DNA of 64,000 nucleotides from Hansfordia pulvinata (Eukaryota; Ascomycota; Sordariomycetes; Xylariales): contig BJKQ01000015.1 of the NCBI GenBank assembly GCA_006538405.1, forward strand, positions 1,054,001 through 1,118,000, in the 5' to 3' direction. A program made the translations under genes and the position numbers. Numbering within the stretch: position 1 is the stretch's first letter; each line of letters begins with the position of its first letter. Under the pieces are notes generated by a model. That model did not search any database, was not told the DNA's origin, and saw only the letters and a list, made by a program, of their open reading frames with translations. Positions 47,204 through 58,022 of this stretch are shown here, in pieces.

Positions 47204-47524
47204 CTAGAAAGGGAATTTCTTGAAAGGGAACCGGTCGTGCTTCTTGCTCTCTTTGCCCGGGCCGCCGAGCTCCTCGCCGCCCCAGCCGTAGGCCGAGCCG
47301 TCCTGGGCCTGCATGCCGCGGGTCGCGCACTTCTTGCAGTCCCCAGCGTTGGCCTCGTGGCACTTCTTGCACGGACCGCAGATCTTGACCTGGTGCGTGT
47401 TGCTCTGCCAGAACGGGCCGTCGTGGTCGCCGCGCTGGGAGGTCACCTCGATCTCGGAGCGGACCTTGATCTGGTTCTTGTTCTCGGAGGCCTTGGTGGC
47501 CTGGCCCTTGGTCTGGGAAGGCAT
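47204..47524 (-). CDS. Small CXXC-rich hypothetical protein
   Basis: A single minus-strand exon gives 106 residues starting MPSQTKGQATKASENKNQIK. The centre holds closely spaced cysteines: ICGPCKKCHEANAGDCKKC, then ATRGMQ. This CXXCXXC...CXXC pattern with one His could bind one zinc ion. The C-terminus is Gly-rich then Lys/Phe-rich (DRFPFKKFPF). There is no signal peptide, so it is probably cytosolic or nuclear. I do not recognise the family. The frame is clearly coding-like compared with surrounding DNA, and the strand opposite is also open owing to GC-rich third positions. Neighbours are the convergent SDR gene and the P450 on the same strand about 0.8 kb upstream. Possible unrecognised 5' exon cannot be excluded. 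Confidence 0.6.
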   Translation of the reverse strand: MPSQTKGQATKASENKNQIKVRSEIEVTSQRGDHDGPFWQSNTHQVKICGPCKKCHEANAGDCKKCATRGMQAQDGSAYGWGGEELGGPGKESKKHDRFPFKKFPF

Positions 47525-47911
47525 CTTGTCTGACCTTCAGACAGACGTGAGGTCTTGGGGTTGGATGCCCGAGGGACTTCGTGGGCGTATCCGTGGGAGA
47601 AAGCTGGTGCGAGAGAGTAGTTGGGAGTTGATGTAGAGAGCTGGTGTGTCTCGAGGGCACTGGAGGGATGGTGTGTCTGTCGTGGGTGCAGAACGAGAAC
47701 AGGAACATTCTGAATATCGTGGACTTCATGTTCTTTAACTATCTTCCGGCCAGGAACTCGCAGTGCCCGAACGACATAGAGATGCCTCAGACTGTCGGGT
47801 GGCGTTGAATGAACAACATACTCATTGCCTGAGTGTACGTTGAATATCCAGAGCTATCGTTTCACTACTACGTGTTCATCTGATATCGTGCCGGTGAACA
47901 CCCGGAATTCT

Positions 47912-48068
47912 TCAGTGGCTTGAACACCCTGAACATGATTGTGAACATATTGAATGGCTTGAGAACTTAAACGACTTGAACCTGAGTCCCCCAAATGCGA
48001 ACGGCTCCGGGAACCGAGTGGCTTGAAGCACTTGAACATGGGTCTGAGCAAATTGAATAGCTTGGAAA
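47912..48068. repeat. Degenerate tandem repeat, period about 101 bp
   Basis: Two copies, 47912-47968 and 48013-48068, share the pattern AGTGGCTTGAA...CTTGAACATG...GAACA/GAGCAAATTGAATRGCTTG. On the minus strand both read as Gln-rich peptide in different frames (QAIQFAQTHVQVLQAT and QAIQYVHNHVQGVQAT). The peptide pattern is kept but the frames differ, so the copies are not one intact protein. GAACTTGAA-like words continue on both sides, suggesting a longer decayed array. Confidence 0.65.
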
Positions 48069-48357
48069 CTCCAGTTGTCTGGACTCGGGCCACGCAGAAG
48101 CTTACATGTTGAATGATCGAGTGACCGGACCAACCTTGTCACAAACCCAACGAACCAAAAGTTCCATCGTCTGATGGACTTGGGTATAAATACGAGCCAT
48201 GAACAAATCAACTGGCAGCAGAACATCTCGGATGAATAAACGACTTGAATTACATCTGGAAGAGATGCAGTAGCTATGTCCAAGTGATTGAATGTACAGC
48301 AGCCTCCGATTCCACAGCTGACCCGATAAACCCAACAACACCATCAACCCCTCCTCC

Positions 48358-50356
48358 CTACAAGTCCTCCTCAGCAAGCGCAGCCGCCAGAGCCTCCTTG
48401 TTCCTCGGCACGCACAGCACCCGGTACGGCCTGGCGGCCATGATGAGGTCGCGCGGGTTCTTCATGTCGACGCGGGGGTCGCAGCGGATCTCGCCCTCGC
48501 CCTCGCCCTCCGCGGGCAGCACCTTGAAGCTGCAGAACAGGCGCATGAAGATGAGGTACAGCTCGCGGGCGGCGAGGATGTGGGCGGTGCACATGCGGTA
48601 GCCCAGGCCGAAGGTGAAGAGGGGCGCGTCGGGCTTCTCCAGCCAGCGCTCGGGGCGGAACTCGTCCGGGTCGTCCCACAGCTTCGGGTCTGTTTCCGGG
48701 TTTATCAGTCAATGATTATGTTTCAGGGAGTGAATGAGTATGATGATTTGGGGGAGGGGGGTGTTGGATTATCAGTCAGTCGGAAGATCAAGTAGGGGGT
48801 TGGAATATCAAACACACAGGTAAGTAGAGTAGTATACATGGACGCAGTTTGAAAAAAAAAAGGGGGGCGCTCTTGGGTCAAGTCAAACAGGCTACGCTAC
48901 AGGCACAGATGAAACACAGGTATTCCCCACTCACCGTGGTTACAGGCCCACGCGTTCAGGTAGACGTCCGTGTCGCTGGGGATGAAGACGCCGTCGTGGA
49001 CAATGTCCTTTGTGGTCTTGCGGGGCAGGGCGAGCGGGACGACGGAGAAGCGGCGCAGGGCCTCCTTGGCGAGGGCGGAGACGTAGGCGCACTTGTGGTC
49101 GTCGGCGGCGTCGCACAGGGGCGCCTCGGGCTCGCTCTCGCCGCCGCCGCCGCTGTCGCCGCCGCACCCCTGGAACTCGCGGATGGCCGCGTAGGCGCGG
49201 TCCTGGATGTGCGGGTGCAGGGCCAGGTGGGCCATGGTCCAGTGCGTCGTGTTGGAGACGGTCTCGAAGCCGCCGGACAGCATGGACAGGCTGATGGAGG
49301 TCAGCTCGACGTCGTTGACCCTGGTGTCCGGGTCCTTGACGATGTTGCCGCGGATGCAGGGCGCGTCGGCGCCGCGGCGGATGCGGTCGTCGAGGTCGGC
49401 GTTGAGGGCGCCGAGGTAGGCGGCGCGGCGGCGGCGCATGTCGGCGGCCTCGGCCGAGGTGCGGTTCCAGGGGCTCAGGCGCAGAAGGGGGATGTGGTCC
49501 TGCAGGTTGCCCGAGGTCGAGCGGACGCGGTTGAGGACCTCCTCGACGAGGACGATCTCGCGGAACATGGCGTCGCGGCACGACGGCATGCGCACGCCCC
49601 AGTTGATGGTCATGACCAGCGACATGCTGAGGCGCTGGATCAGCGGCAGCGGGTCGACGGCTGCCGCGCCCGCGTCGCCCGCCCGGTACAGATCTCGGAT
49701 GAAGGTCCGCGTCTCCACGTCGATGTACGGCACGTACGACTGGATCGCCGGCCGGTTCAGCGCCGCCGACGCCCCCTTCTTGCGCCGCTTGAGCGACTCG
49801 TCGTACGGCGACGTGCCGATGGTGAAGCGTGCCGAGTCCGAGGCGACCTGCGAAAGGGGTGGGAGGGGGAGATGTTTGTTACTACCATCGGTCTCTCTAT
49901 TTGATATATCTGCCGCTACGACCTGGTAACGGGGCTGGGGTCTCCTGGGATGTGTAGGTATGCCGGTATGAAATATGTGCAGTATAGGCTCACCTTGTGG
50001 AACGTATAAGTGACGGGCCGCGAGCTCAAGGCCTGCGTGTTGGCGGCAAACAGCCTCTTGGCGGCGGCGGCGCCGTTGACGACGACGACGGTCGTGTTGG
50101 CCAGCTGCACCTGGTAGATGTCGCCGTACGTCGCCGCCCAACTCTCGTACTTCTGCGCGGCGAAGTCGGTCACCTGCAGTAGGTTGCCGACGATGGGCCA
50201 GCCGGGGGGCCCGTCGAGGCCGCGGATCCTCCTGCGGCCGCGGACGACCTCGTTGACGCCGAAGTAGAGGACTAGGCCGACGACGAGGCCCAGGACCAGC
50301 GACTGCGCCAGGGCGCCGGCGCTGGCCTGGATGTGTGCGAGGGCGGGTGAGATCAT
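48358..50356 (-). CDS. Cytochrome P450, CYP504-like (phenylacetate hydroxylase type)
   Basis: Proposed on the minus strand as exons 50356..49994, 49847..48935 and 48689..48358, 535 residues. Joins use GTGAGC and GTGAGT donors and CGCAG and ACAG acceptors and preserve frame. An N-terminal membrane anchor (SLVLGLVVGLVLYFGV) is followed by the Pro-rich hinge GLDGPPGWPIVGNLLQ. Then come I-helix SMLSGGFETVSNTTHW, ExxR in KEALRRF, and DPDEFRPERW. The heme loop FTFGLGYRMC places the axial Cys at about 459. Blocks such as IGTSPYDESLKRRKKGA, MTINWGVRMPSC and NRVRSTSGNLQDHIPLLRL resemble CYP504 enzymes (Aspergillus phacA/phacB), which hydroxylate phenylacetate or its 3-hydroxy derivative before ring cleavage; assignment from memory of the family. 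Odd: the residues after the heme Cys are Thr-Ala-His where Ala-Gly is usual. Intron 2 (245 bp) is long and carries A and G runs. Confidence 0.88.
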
Positions 50357-50357
50357 G

Positions 50358-50376
50358 TCTCTCTCTCTCTCTCTCT
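50358..50376. repeat. CT microsatellite abutting the P450 start codon
   Basis: CT dinucleotides, i.e. GA on the P450 sense strand, begin one base upstream of its ATG, so they lie in the 5' leader. A GTGTGT and TGTC-rich stretch continues to about 50410. Confidence 0.85.
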
Positions 50377-53067
50377 GCGTGTGTGTGAATGTCTCTGTCT
50401 GTCTGTCTGCGTGCGATAATGTGTATCAAGGTCGAGTGATAGTGCACCTTTGCCAGGACACCATCTACGCATCTCCTGTACTATGTAGCCAGCCACACGC
50501 CCGTGGGAGGCTTACGGTACTTATTATTGTCCTGTCTGCCTGTCTGGGCATGCAAGCCTGATGGTCCCCAGCGAGTCAATGGAACGGGGACAGACCAGGA
50601 CAGGGGTGGCTACGAGGGTCCATCTCTCGGCACTGCGGATGCGGGGTTGCGGTGATGATCGATATGGCCACCCGGCAGGCATAGCCTATCACCTACCGTA
50701 CATATCACCACCGGCTTCTCAGAGGGGACAGACAGCCTACGAGTACTCGTACGCTGCAGATGCAATGGCGGGTGGCCTTGTCACACACGGACTGCTTAGC
50801 TCACGACCCCACGCGGGGACGCAAGATCAGCCGTGTTATTAGCTCCTATTAGTAGCCCTTCCCCCCCCCCCCCCCCCCCCCGAACCCCAGGTTGCGGGTG
50901 CAGATCCCGGTAATCTCTCATGAACTAAGTAAGTGCCGTAGGTAGGTCTGCAGGCGCAACCAGCCAAGCAAAGCCGCTGTGCCCGTAAGGTAAGCCGGAG
51001 ATGTGCGGGTGTGAGACACTGCCGTCACTCGTCCCACTTCTCTCCGGTCGTCCGGTCCGAGTGCAACGCGACGCCACGACGAGCGGCCAATGACGCGGCG
51101 CGGGGCAGTGGTAGTGGTGACAGGGCGGACAGGATGCGTCCGTGTGTCCCTGTCCACGGGTGTAGAAAGAACAACGACGGCTCTGTCCATAGACGGACGG
51201 CGGCTTTCTAAGGGGTTTTCATCTCTGCGCCGCCAGGGCCACGTAAGGGTATGACACATGCTTGTAAGCAAAATTCATGACGATGCCTCGGGCAGGCCGT
51301 CCCTAGCCCCAATGCCGACGACGGTCTGACCGGACCCTGATTGATATTGTCGTACTGGGTCGTGCGAGCCAGGGGGCCTTGAGAAGGGCGTCCCAGCGGA
51401 GTGGGACGCCTGCTATCACTGAGGCCATCGCCACCTGCGTCAAAGGCAGAGACAGATATAGAACACGAGGACCGACGTTCCCGAATGCTTAAACCCGGCC
51501 TTTTCGCGAGCGATCGCCTGGCGAAGGTATCTACCCAAAGTGCAGATCCATGATGCACTCTGCTATCGATGTTTCTCTCTGTCTTTTCTTTTTTCATAGA
51601 TATTCTGAGACAGCTCTTTCTCGTGACTGCAACATAGAAATCTCCTACTTGGACAATGGGGAGTAGGTAGGTAGGTATGCAGGGACGGGAAGCACTGGAT
51701 CGACGGATGTATGTGACCCTTGCGCGGAATAGTCCCCGGTTTAGGTAGCTTCTGAGCCTTGTTCTGGGGGCGAACTGCGCTCCTTCGTGGTCTGTCAAAG
51801 CCTGTCTCGGGCCCCTTCAGCTGATTCCATTCGTGGCCACAAACATAAAGGTGGCGAGATCCTTTATCCTTTGAGCCGACCACCAGGCGTCACTGCCTTG
51901 AGCATGTGGGTTCTTGCAACTCGCGAGACTGGAATCAGGTAGCTGCGGCGCCAGGCTGCTTACGGAGGGGCGAATTCGCCAGGCGTCTTGCCCCTGTTCT
52001 AATTAAGCTTTTTCGCCCAGCGATGGACAACTCGGGGCACACCCGGAGATAATGCTATGTCGGTAGGTACTAGCTACCCTCGTATTTAGTTTACCTCTGA
52101 TTCTACAGAGGGCACAGAAAGGCCGCTTCCATCAGTGTACGAATGTATGGAGAATGGACCTGATGGGGCCTCAAGAGTCCGGTTGTGGCCATCATTCAGT
52201 GGTGATGCTGGATCCAGGTAGGTCTCGTCGCGCCAACGACGTTTTCGACTGCTCGTACAAGGCTCTCTCGCCTTTTGTAGCCACTTTGGGTAGGCAGTCT
52301 GGTGGCCGGACTTGATCATGCGCGAAAGTCGCCGCAGCCACCCATTTTCTCAGGCGACGCCACCACGCTCAGCGCGCCTCGCTGGCCTAACTGCCGTAGT
52401 GGCCATCTAGGCCGCGCAGGGACCGCACGCCTGTTCGCAGGATGCACATCGCTGCCGAGGCGTGCCTCGCGTGGCTCGAGACGCGGAAAGGCTACAAGAA
52501 AGAGGCGGCGGCGGGTGGTGGTGCGCAGCTCGTTGGACAGTCCAGCCCAGCCCGACAGGGCAACCCATCAATAAATACGCTCACAGAGCCACCCGCCCAC
52601 GACTGGATGCCTCGGTGGTTTTCTGCCCTTCTCGCGTCTTGGGCTATCGCTAACACAACGGGACCACTAACACACTTAGCAAAGCCGCTATCACCGCCGT
52701 CAAGGCCGCCCAGGTTACCATCCAGGTTCCGCTCAGTGACACAACACAGTCCGAAGAGGGGAATGACTATACCAATACCGATAAGACTACCCGCATAAAC
52801 TTCGGAACAGTCCGTCAGTCTCTGTCGCCAACAAGGTATAGAGTCGGAAGATATAACACCCGGATCATCCAAGTTAAATTCCCCTCTCAGGAAAGAGGAT
52901 GGCCCTTTCGCGGTCCAGTGCAGACACACACTGAGCCACCGACGTTTAAGAATTTCCCGTCCCGCCAATCTCCAAGCAACCCTTCCGGCAGTCACGCGGG
53001 TGGTTGACGGCTAACAGAACACACGCCTCCCCGCTCGGCCGGAGACTGTTCGCGCCGTCAAAACAAC
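50377..53067. other. Gene-free stretch with long C homopolymer
   Basis: Notable contents are a run of about 21 C at 50861-50881 and a perfect palindrome TACGAGTACTCGTA at 50738-50751. An ATG-less frame at 52654-53004 with protein-like composition (see findings) lies at the right edge. No gene is supported; other open frames are compositional. Confidence 0.5.
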
Positions 53068-53847
53068 ATGTCGGCAGGGGCCTCGCTGCGGCTCGGGCTA
53101 TCCCGCCAGCCGACAGGGGGATCCCGCTGGCTCGCACTCCTCATCCTCGCACTCGTCTTCCTCGCCGGGGCAGCGCAGAGCCGCGGGCTCGCTGTCAGAA
53201 ACGTCGGGGCTCTCCCCCAAGAGCAAGAGCAAGAGCAAAGAGGGAAAGAGGAGACCTCCTGGTGGGAAAACAGCCTGCACATCCCGAAGAAAGTCTTTTT
53301 CTCGACCACGGGGACCAGAGCGGTGGATTTCGCGAGCGACGAGCTGACCGCGACGGACCTGGACTACGCCAAAGACGTCGTCCTCGCCGTCATGGACAAG
53401 CACTCGCGCAAGCTGATGACGCGCGTCACGGTCAAGGACACCACCGCCGCCGCCGTCAAGCTCCGCGTCAGCGTGCTCACCAAGTCGGATAGGAGGGAGA
53501 AGATGAAAGGGTTCGAGGAGCCCCGGGCCTGGATATACAGCTCCCTGGACCCGGACGACGCGGACACGTGGAAGCCAGGGACGGCCCTGGTCCGGGCTGC
53601 CGTCCAGAGGCTGGCCGAGGACATCAGCGGGGTCACGGGCGAGCCTGCGAAGATGAGGCTCAGACGCGACCGGCGCCACATCTCAATGTGGGAGGACCGG
53701 TTGGAGAACGGGGGCTTTGATGAGTACGTCACATACGACGACCACCCTTTGAATAAGCAGACAGTGGCGCAGGATGAGCCTGAGCAGGAAAAAGAGGAAG
53801 AGCCCCAGGAAAAAGAGGAAGAGCCAGCCGCAGGAAATGCCTCGTAA
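53068..53847 (+). CDS. Secreted or membrane-anchored hypothetical protein
   Basis: A single exon gives 259 residues. A short basic N-terminus is followed by a strong hydrophobic segment at about residues 21-36 (WLALLILALVFLAGAA) and AQS, fitting a signal peptide or signal anchor. The mature part contains one possible folded region: VVLAVMDKHSRKLMTRVTVK, then AAVKLRVSVLTKSDRRE, and a C-terminal stretch ending DRLENGGFDEYVTYDD. The tail is an imperfect Glu-rich repeat (EQEKEEEPQEKEEEP). No cysteines follow the signal region. I do not recognise the family. The coding strand is clear from codon bias and the signal peptide. It stands alone, with gene-free DNA on both sides, a setting often seen for effector candidates, though that is inference only. 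Confidence 0.72.
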   Translation: MSAGASLRLGLSRQPTGGSRWLALLILALVFLAGAAQSRGLAVRNVGALPQEQEQEQRGKEETSWWENSLHIPKKVFFSTTGTRAVDFASDELTATDLDYAKDVVLAVMDKHSRKLMTRVTVKDTTAAAVKLRVSVLTKSDRREKMKGFEEPRAWIYSSLDPDDADTWKPGTALVRAAVQRLAEDISGVTGEPAKMRLRRDRRHISMWEDRLENGGFDEYVTYDDHPLNKQTVAQDEPEQEKEEEPQEKEEEPAAGNAS

Positions 53848-54692
53848 AGGATTTTGATGGACGTCCAGGTAGATAGCGTAGATCATTCCGTATTCACAGT
53901 TGATATTTATCGCAGTACATTTCATATCTGCTTACCTTCTTCTCGCTACAACAGCGGACAAGCTGGGTTTTCTGAGCGCTCGCGCACTGATTGGCATGTA
54001 AGCCTCTTATCGATGCAGCTTCGACATGAAATCTGGGACACCGCTCCGCGGCTTGCGCGCATCGCAACCTCGTTTCTGTGCAGCTCTCTCGTACGTTGAG
54101 AATGTCAAAAACTTTATGAAGTGCCGCGATTACTGGTGACAGCTTCTACATTGCAGCAAAGCCTTGCATAGACAGTCCAGCGAAGCCTACTGGCGCCGAG
54201 AGTTTCAGCCCACACAAGAGTACGTCGCCCAAGGGGTTGAGAAAGGGTGAGGTCATCCCGAGCACTCGGTTCTGGGTAAAGCACCCGGTAGCGCTCTCCA
54301 TGTCAGAGACTCCCCGATACAAGCCCTGACTCAAGCCAAAAAAAAAAAAAAAAAAGAGAGAAAAGAAAAAGCGCAGGACGGGTGCAGCACAGCTCAGGTC
54401 CCCAGCATGGAGACCCTCAGCTGGCAGCCACATACTGAGGCAAGCAGATCAAGCCAGGGCAAGCCATCACGTAAAAGCGTTCCTCGTGGCCGATTTTCGG
54501 CCGACCCCATAGATGCGCCCCCAGGGAGACATGGCTTTCTATCTCCCACGGCGTCTCAATGTAGTTCTGGGCCCAGGCGCCCGCGGGACATGTCTTGGAG
54601 GCCAGCGAGTTCGCGTGGTCACGAGGATCTGAGCGACGCCGCACCGGCCTCTCCTTCATCTTCCGGCTCTCCCGCTTCGCCTGGTGGACTTG

Positions 54693-54722
<30 letters not shown>
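54693..54722. repeat. GA microsatellite
   Basis: About 14 GA dinucleotides in intergenic DNA. Confidence 0.9.
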
Positions 54723-54724
<2 letters not shown>

Positions 54725-57700
54725 AAAGTTCCTACCGTCTGCGCGCACAGCTCCACGACAGCCGCCCTTGGGGGACACCCCGACCAGCCTCGCGACTCAG
54801 GTGTCCGTGTAGTGACACCACGTGTCGCCTCGGCCATGCGAACCCCAAAGGAAACAAAAACTAGCTGACCCTCGAGCCTCCGAGATCGCTCGCTTGGAAC
54901 GCCATCCGCCGGACGGGGAGGCGCAGGAGACACGGCCATCCCCCTCCCCTTCGCCCCATCGTCGTGAGCTTCGTCGTCGCCCCGGCGTCGTGCTTCGTCA
55001 CCGGTGAGGGAGGCTAGCGAAGCCAGCCCCTGCGCTCGCGGCGCCAGGGCGGGAAACGTCGGGTGAACTGCTTATCTATGCTGCTGGTGCCCACCAGCCA
55101 TCTCCCTGCTATGGTATGTGAGCAGAGGCCGGGGCGGGTTCTCGCGGACGGGGGCCGCTGCTCACCCGCCGCTACCGACTTAGTTGGAGAGGCCGGAGAC
55201 GGCATTCTTCCGCCCCCCGCGGCCTTGAGTGCCCCCGAAGCTGTAGCAAAGGAAAGAAGCAGACAGCAAAGAAAGCGAGCGGGTGTTCTCGTCGCTCCCG
55301 GGACTGACGATAGGCAGATCTATTCTGTCGACGCCGGCATCGGGGCACCACCTTGCTGGGTCAGAGGAGGCCCTGCCCTCGTAGGGGACGAGCGCCTCGA
55401 GGGCTAGGAAAGTGTGCTTGTGTCTGGGGGAACGGCCCAGCGCCCGGGTCGGTCGGAGCGGAGGGCCGTGGCCGTTTCCCTCGAAGAATGCATTGTCGCC
55501 TCTGCTCATTATCAGGTCCCGGGTTTTCGTCTGGCGCGAGAACGAGCCCCCAGGCCGCGTGATCCAGAAAGCTCAGGAGTGCGATTCGATGGGACTGATC
55601 GGTTGGGGGGCAGGTCGAGTCGGGGGTCTCAAAAGAGGTTCTCCCCCGGGGCGCCGGCGCTTTGTCCTGCCCACCCACAAGCAGGACCCCCGTCCTCGCC
55701 TCGCTTCTCGTCGAGTGAGAAGACACATGGCTGGTCAGGCCAAGTGAAGGGGCTGGTCTCACCTGGCCAGGAGAAGAGGAGGAGGATGAAGGAGACCGCG
55801 CTTGGAGCAGGAGGTGGCCCTGGGTGGAGGTGCTGGTCTCCTGGGGGCAGATGGAGATTCGGGGAGGGGTGCGTGAAGTCCCATTCGGAGCGGGCCAAAG
55901 GGAAAAAAAAAGAAAAAAAAAAAAAAGAAGCCCGCCGGGCCAAAGACGTGTCTGCTATTAGAAATCTCAGTCGGACGCGCCTGGGGAGATTGAGCACACC
56001 GCCGAGGAGACGATGGGGTTACGGGGCCCCAGGGCCGAGGGAGAGCATGCCGCCTTGTGCCTGGGCCAGCATTCTTGACGGGGCGCCAGCCTGGTCTCTC
56101 AGAGATTTTTCCTTTTTTTTTTTCACTCTCTCCTTTCGTCCTCTGGTGTGATGGCGCTGGCCGTCTTGCTTGTCCTTGTGTTCTCTCGTTGTGCGCGTGG
56201 CAGTCGGGTGACGGTCCCGCGCGTGTCCTGGTGTCAGGGGGGGCTTGGGAACAGGGCCGAGTTGTATGAGAGCCATTGTGCTTGCCCACAAGAGAAAGAA
56301 CAAAAACGGCCCGCGGGTTTGTGATATCGCACTCAATCCATTTTAGAGGTGACCACTGGGACTCGCCCACCACCACCGGCAGATAGCACAGCGGATCGGG
56401 GTGGCATTGACGGGGCGGACGGGGGGCCGATGCAACTGCAGAGCCGTTAGCACCGTTTGTGCGCAAGTCAGGGGGTTGCGATTGGCCTCGGGCGCTAGAT
56501 TGACTGTACCGCCGAGCATCCAAAGCACCCTATCTTAGCACCTCAGGTAGGTGCTCACACGGCGTCGCATCGTGATGATGCTCATGCCGGCCCTGGGAAA
56601 GAATGGCGAACGCTGGCGGCACGCGGGCCGCGACGTGTGCGTGTGCGACGCCCGACTTCTCCGGTCCAGAGGCTGCCGAGACGATTCGACAGAGCCCTCG
56701 CATTCAGCAATTCGATATGATCGCTGTGCTGGTGCAGGCGTCGGTGCGATGCAGCGATGCGGTGGCGGGAAAAATGCCCGTGGTGCTGGGGGGGGCGTCC
56801 GGCACTATGGGGCGGCCCTTGGAATGTCGCCGCCATTCCGATGAGCACACGACCGACAATGCGCTAACTTGAACTGCACGGCGTGACGGCCAACACCGGA
56901 CGGTGTCCACCCGCCCGCCGGCAAAGCTGCCCAGTCTACCTCGTCTTTCATCAGGGTCCGCTCCAATTGTCGAATAGCCCTATCAGTGCCATCGTGAAGG
57001 CAGGTGGTAGACAAGGCCGGGGTTGCAAGGAAGTGTCATCGCGGCCCTCCCTGCCGCTCGCTTGGCGACAATAAGGGAAGGGAGGAGGAAGAAGGGCTCG
57101 CGGCGGCGGCTTCGGCTTCGATGTCGACGGCGGGCAGCCCATGTGGGCCCGTGGAGGCGCTCCCGCCATTCCGAGACCCTCTTCTTCGCCCGCGGGTGAA
57201 ATGTGAAATGTGATGATGCTGCTGGGGACGGGCGGGCTACCCCTAACCTACCACCTACCTTACCTTCCGTGCTTCCTTACCTTGGCTCCATCCAATCCCG
57301 TCCACCAGCCCGCTTGTCTCTAGGGAGTCGGTATCTGTCTACTCGTATCTGTCTGCCCATTGAGCTAGAGACCGGCAGCAGACCAGCAGACCGCAACCAG
57401 GAATCAGCAACAAACACCACGAGGCTCTCTGTCCAGTCGTCGAAACAATGGGGTCCCCGGTGGCCTGCTGGCGCTGCCTCGTCTCATCCCACCTCATGGA
57501 TCAGCCCCCTTCGTCATCCGTGTTTCGACTCTTACCAAGCCGCTGTCGAAGAAGAGATTTCCCATCTGACTGAAAGCCATGTCAATCATGTGAAGAAAAC
57601 TTCCGCCACGTCGCAGCCTTGCCCATCCCCACCCCATCCCCCATCTGGCGCCGGCAGGTGGTGATTGTGACACCACACACACAGCGGCGCGGACGAGAAC

Positions 57701-57999
57701 CGCAGTCAGACAATCCCACGGGGCCCCGTCTGCTTGAAAGGGGAAGGGGGGGTCGTGGTTTCTCCTACGAGGTACGGTAAGGTAGGGTACCTAGGATATG
57801 TAGGCACCACCTGCGGGCCGGTGGTAGTGGTGTGGCGAGGCGTTACCTGCGTGTGGCCGTGGCGATGCCATCTTCGCAGAGAACGGGTTCGTCATTTGTC
57901 TTTGCCATTCGGGTTAGCCGCCCCCACGGCTCCTTATCGGATGTGCTTGCGGCCGTGACTCGGAGCCCCGAGGAGAGCAAGGACCCGACAACTAGGTAA

Positions 58000-58022
58000 G
58001 GCAAGGCAAGGCAAGGCAAGGC
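58000..58022. repeat. GGCAA pentamer tandem repeat
   Basis: Four to five head-to-tail GGCAA units in intergenic DNA. Confidence 0.85.

Noticed and set aside
48849..49904. 351-codon frame antisense to the P450
   Set aside because: Val/Gly/Ala-rich compositional shadow; the P450 motifs lie on the other strand.
51208..51798. 196-codon minus-strand frame
   Set aside because: No domain, no coding-like periodicity by eye, isolated in gene-free DNA.
55414..56523. Overlapping long frames on both strands
   Set aside because: They run through A-rich homopolymers and GC-rich DNA, share no family and occur on both strands equally.
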